Shown piece by piece: positions 7,356-9,433 of a stretch of 9,433 bases of DNA. Within the stretch, counting starts at the first letter, position 1. Each line of letters opens with the position of its first letter. The notes under the pieces are model-generated. The model saw only the letters and a program-made list of their open reading frames with translations, was not told the origin of the DNA and ran no database searches. Location: contig DGYW01000062.1 of assembly GCA_002396805.1 (NCBI GenBank), positions 75,057 to 84,489 on the forward strand, in the 5' to 3' direction. The stretch is from Firmicutes bacterium UBA4996. Its GTDB lineage: Bacteria > Bacillota > Limnochordia > Darwinibacteriales > Darwinibacteriaceae. The position numbers and the translations under genes are program-made.

Positions 7356-8246
7356 TTGCAAGAGGTTCAAGACCGCATAGCTCAGGTGCTCCAGACCGAA
7401 GGAGAAGTGGGAGAGGTCTTGCGACATATTCAGGGGACCCAAGGTAAAAGACTGCGTCCCCTCCTTGTATTACTAAGCTTCGATTTGTGTGGAGGAGACT
7501 ACAGCGATGATGTTCTTAATGTGGCTGCAGGTGTGGAGCTCGTGCACATGGCTTCACTCATCCATGACGATATCATTGATGATAGTGATCTCCGGCGGGG
7601 TCAGACCACTGTTCACCGCCGTTTTGGAACACAGATCGCGGTACTAGCAGGTGACCAACTCTTTGCCGCTGCCTTTCATCTATTCGCCCTAGCAAAATCT
7701 AGGGCAGTTTCAAAAGTTATGACCTCTATTATTCAGGACATGTGTATTGGAGAGATCAACCAGCTCTTAGCCCCACTGTCAAGCGAACATGGTTATTGGA
7801 CCTATATTCGCCAAAAAACCGCACGCCTAATCGGAGGGTGTTGTCGTTTAGGAGCACTTTTAGCCGGTTCGAGCACGCAGGAATATGTTTTACAGGAATT
7901 TGGCGAGAACCTTGGACTTGCCTTTCAACTCACTGATGATGTACTAGACTATCGAGGAGTAGATAACAAGCTAGGCAAAAAAACGGGCATCGACTTCGCC
8001 GAAAGACTGTGGACCCTGCCCACCATCCGAGCCTACAGACGAGGACTTATACCCCTTGATTGGTATAACCACGATTTCTCAGTAATTCGCTCCACGCTCG
8101 AGCGGGAACGAATTCTAGACGAGGTCTGGCAAGTGGCACGAAATTATGTGACTAAAGCATCCAACCTGTTACAGCCTTTTCCCACTAGTGCCACTCAACA
8201 AGAGTTGCTGAGGCTCGCGGAGCAAATTGTTAATCGGGAATTCTAA
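7356..8246 (+). CDS. hepT: long-chain trans-prenyl diphosphate synthase, HepT-like
   Basis: A polyprenyl synthetase of 296 residues from TTG 7356, which condenses isopentenyl diphosphate onto an allylic primer. It shows GKRLRP (30-35), the first Asp-rich motif DDIID (71-75) followed by RRGQTTVH (80-87), GDQLF (99-103), and the second Asp-rich motif in LAFQLTDDVLDYRG (188-201; DDVLD 194-198). Small residues A66 and S67 just before the first motif fit a long-chain product. It is therefore likely the catalytic subunit of a heptaprenyl-type synthase feeding menaquinone and/or C35 terpenes. A HepS partner is not in the window, and hexa- or octaprenyl specificity cannot be excluded. The start given is the first conventional codon; the upstream ribosome binding site favours CTG 7332 or ATT 7335. 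Its stop overlaps that of the convergent DUF2600 gene. Confidence 0.9.
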   Translation: MQEVQDRIAQVLQTEGEVGEVLRHIQGTQGKRLRPLLVLLSFDLCGGDYSDDVLNVAAGVELVHMASLIHDDIIDDSDLRRGQTTVHRRFGTQIAVLAGDQLFAAAFHLFALAKSRAVSKVMTSIIQDMCIGEINQLLAPLSSEHGYWTYIRQKTARLIGGCCRLGALLAGSSTQEYVLQEFGENLGLAFQLTDDVLDYRGVDNKLGKKTGIDFAERLWTLPTIRAYRRGLIPLDWYNHDFSVIRSTLERERILDEVWQVARNYVTKASNLLQPFPTSATQQELLRLAEQIVNREF

Positions 8247-9268
8247 GGCAGATATCCCACTTGGCGCAGTAATCTACACAGCCTAAGTAGCAGGCTAGTA
8301 GTGCCATCAGTTGCTAGATGTTTGATCATAGGCTTAAGTTGTTGGTGAACCACCTTAGGATCTGAGCCATACAGTGCTATGAGTCCTGCTACTACAGTCT
8401 CATGAAAAAAAGCGTGGGGTAAACGACTAGCCCGCCGCCGACTCTCCTGCGCGAAGGTAGCCAAACGTAGTTCCCTAGTTTTTAGCGAGGGATAGCAGGA
8501 GACAAAGTTGAGGTCCCCATATTCCTCATCCTCCCCTAAGTCTATAAGGTAATCGAGGAGAATGTGCAGCCCCTGAAACCAAGGAAAATAGGTGGCAAGG
8601 GTTTCTTCTAATTGTTCTTGGGATTTCTGAAAGCTTAGAGCAAACAAGAAAAACATGCCTAGGGTAGATCCAGAGGCAGCAGCCCATTCGTTCCAAGATA
8701 ATTCAGGCCCGAACTCTCGAGACGCCCAATCTTCAAGTAAGATGTCCCCTCCAGTGGTCACGTGCTTGAGGACCTGTAGCTCACAATAGTAGGTGGCTAG
8801 GCGCAGTGCCTCAGCTTGATAAAGATGGTAAAATGGCATTGACTCTAATTGTTTCTGACAAGCAAGCACTAAAGTGCTTAGATATTTTTCTTCTGAATAG
8901 GGATAGGAAGCATAGTAGTTATCAAGTGGTTCTCCTGGTGTGAGGGCGTGGAGAAAGCTACGATGTAGTACTCGAAAGGAAGTGGGATCAGTGACATCTA
9001 GACGATCACAGAGATTATCTAGATAATCACTAATGGTCTGCAAGGCCACAACCAAACGGAGCATTACCCCTTGCTCAACACCAGGATAATGTGCGTAGAC
9101 CGAACCACCAATACAGTGAAATGCCTTGTGATCGATACTTGATAAAGCCTGAGTACGGAGGGGTTCTGGCATAGTTTTTGCCAGGCTAGCCCAGGTTTGA
9201 AGTTCCTTACGAACAGCAGGTATACTAGTTATGAACTTCTGTAGTAAGCGAATTTTCCTGTGTTCCAT
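8243..9268 (-). CDS. ytpB: DUF2600 terpene synthase (tetraprenyl-beta-curcumene synthase, YtpB-like)
   Basis: A 341-residue protein of the DUF2600 family. In B. subtilis YtpB converts heptaprenyl diphosphate (C35) to tetraprenyl-beta-curcumene, the precursor of sesquarterpenoids. Family features visible are FHCIGGSVYAHYPG (50-63), LQTISDYLDNLCDR (76-89) with the Asp-rich DYLDN likely binding diphosphate-Mg, and an acidic second motif LLDYLIDLGEDEEYGDLNF (237-255). It is soluble, without a signal peptide. The start at 9268 is chosen because AAAGGAGG (complement of 9275-9282) lies six bases upstream; the longer frame from 9325 begins inside the tRNA terminator's U-tract. The gene overlaps the convergent prenyltransferase by four bases, and that enzyme likely supplies its substrate. 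The product in this organism is inferred, and no SqhC-type cyclase is present nearby. Confidence 0.9.
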   Translation of the reverse strand: MEHRKIRLLQKFITSIPAVRKELQTWASLAKTMPEPLRTQALSSIDHKAFHCIGGSVYAHYPGVEQGVMLRLVVALQTISDYLDNLCDRLDVTDPTSFRVLHRSFLHALTPGEPLDNYYASYPYSEEKYLSTLVLACQKQLESMPFYHLYQAEALRLATYYCELQVLKHVTTGGDILLEDWASREFGPELSWNEWAAASGSTLGMFFLFALSFQKSQEQLEETLATYFPWFQGLHILLDYLIDLGEDEEYGDLNFVSCYPSLKTRELRLATFAQESRRRASRLPHAFFHETVVAGLIALYGSDPKVVHQQLKPMIKHLATDGTTSLLLRLCRLLRQVGYLP

Positions 9269-9269
9269 C

Positions 9270-9313
9270 AAAAGCCTCCTTTCTGGATTACTGTTTCCAG
9301 CGAAGCGGCTTTT
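9270..9313 (-). promoter_or_regulatory. leader hairpin covering the ytpB ribosome binding site
   Basis: On the - strand, AAAAGCC (complement of 9307-9313) can pair with GGCTTTT (complement of 9270-9276), a perfect 7-bp outer stem. Inside it, CTGGA and TCCAG (9296-9300 with 9283-9287) form a 5-bp inner stem. The 3' arm of the outer stem includes the last GG of the AGGAGG Shine-Dalgarno and the bases up to the start codon. The folded form would partly hide the ribosome binding site, suggesting translational control. No known riboswitch class is recognised in so short a leader. Confidence 0.45.
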
Positions 9314-9325
9314 AGTCCAGAACAT

Positions 9326-9356
9326 AAAAAAACCCTTAGATCCAGCGATCTAAAGG
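9326..9356 (-). terminator. intrinsic terminator after tRNA-Trp
   Basis: Reading the - strand, CCTTTAGATC and GATCTAAGGG (complements of 9347-9356 and 9333-9342) form a 10-bp stem with one G:U and a four-base GCTG loop, followed directly by seven T (9332-9326). It begins six bases beyond the CCA end of the tRNA and ends 57 bases before the ytpB start. It should end tRNA transcription, so ytpB needs its own promoter or read-through. I see no clear promoter in the 57 bases. Confidence 0.88.
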
Positions 9357-9362
9357 AAAAAG

Positions 9363-9433
9363 TGGCAGGGGAGACAGGAATCGAACCCGCAGCCCCCGGT
9401 TTTGGAGACCGGTGCTCTGCCAATTGAGCTACT
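9363..9433 (-). tRNA. tRNA-Trp (anticodon CCA), 5' end cut by the window
   Basis: The complement of 9363-9433 folds as a tRNA. It has a D-arm GCTC/GAGC, an anticodon stem CCGGT/ACCGG closing the loop CTCCAAA (anticodon CCA, tryptophan), a T-arm with loop TTCGATT, 3' acceptor strand CTCCCCT, discriminator G, and an encoded CCA (9363-9365). Seventy-one bases are visible; the first five bases of the 5' acceptor strand lie beyond the window. In many Bacillota tRNA-Trp precedes secE-nusG, whereas here the next gene on this strand is ytpB. Confidence 0.95.

Noticed and set aside
8280..8296. Hairpin AGCCT/AGGCT just past the prenyltransferase stop as its terminator
   Set aside because: The stem is only five base pairs with no T-run, and it lies within the ytpB coding sequence.
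9269..9325. N-terminal extension of the DUF2600 protein to an ATG at 9325
   Set aside because: That ATG sits at the end of the tRNA terminator's U-tract without a ribosome binding site, while the ATG at 9268 has an ideal one.

Overview
The window looks like chromosomal DNA of a Bacillota (Firmicutes) bacterium. The pointers are a DUF2600/YtpB-type C35 terpene synthase beside a HepT-like long-chain prenyl diphosphate synthase, a UvsE-type UV endonuclease, strong AGGAGG-like ribosome binding sites, frequent TTG starts, and short gaps between co-directional genes. I cannot fix genus or class. The mixture (moderate GC, large cytosolic GH38 mannosidase, DUF3795, UvsE) would suit an uncultivated clostridia-like or limnochordia-like lineage, but that is inference.

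Layout. Positions 1-93 hold a possible 3' end of an upstream gene. From 84 to 8246 every gene lies on the + strand with small gaps: an FHS/FucP-like MFS permease; a possible 67-residue protein coupled to it through TAATG; a Cys-rich DUF3795 protein; a UV damage endonuclease fused to a C-terminal DUF1722/YbgA domain; a wrecked histidine phosphatase gene; a 1043-residue alpha-mannosidase; a membrane-anchored L,D-transpeptidase; and a HepT-like trans-prenyltransferase. On the - strand, a tRNA-Trp(CCA) gene (cut by the window end) is followed by a strong intrinsic terminator, a structured leader, and the DUF2600 terpene synthase. The synthase runs head-on into the prenyltransferase so that the two stop codons overlap.

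How the genes may work together. The clearest functional pair is the HepT-like synthase (makes a long prenyl diphosphate) and the DUF2600 enzyme (in B. subtilis, YtpB cyclises heptaprenyl diphosphate to tetraprenyl-beta-curcumene). The HepS-type partner subunit and a downstream SqhC-type cyclase are not in the window. The UvsE-YbgA fusion joins two families each linked to UV repair (ybgA lies next to the photolyase gene phr in E. coli). The other neighbours (MFS, DUF3795, mannosidase, L,D-transpeptidase) have no evident common pathway, and their co-orientation may be incidental.

Most noteworthy: the UvsE-DUF1722 fusion with a changed metal-site position, the internally deleted phosphatase pseudogene, the convergent C35-terpene gene pair with stem-loops before both genes, and a probable non-standard start for the prenyltransferase. 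No mobile element, CRISPR array or phage gene was seen.
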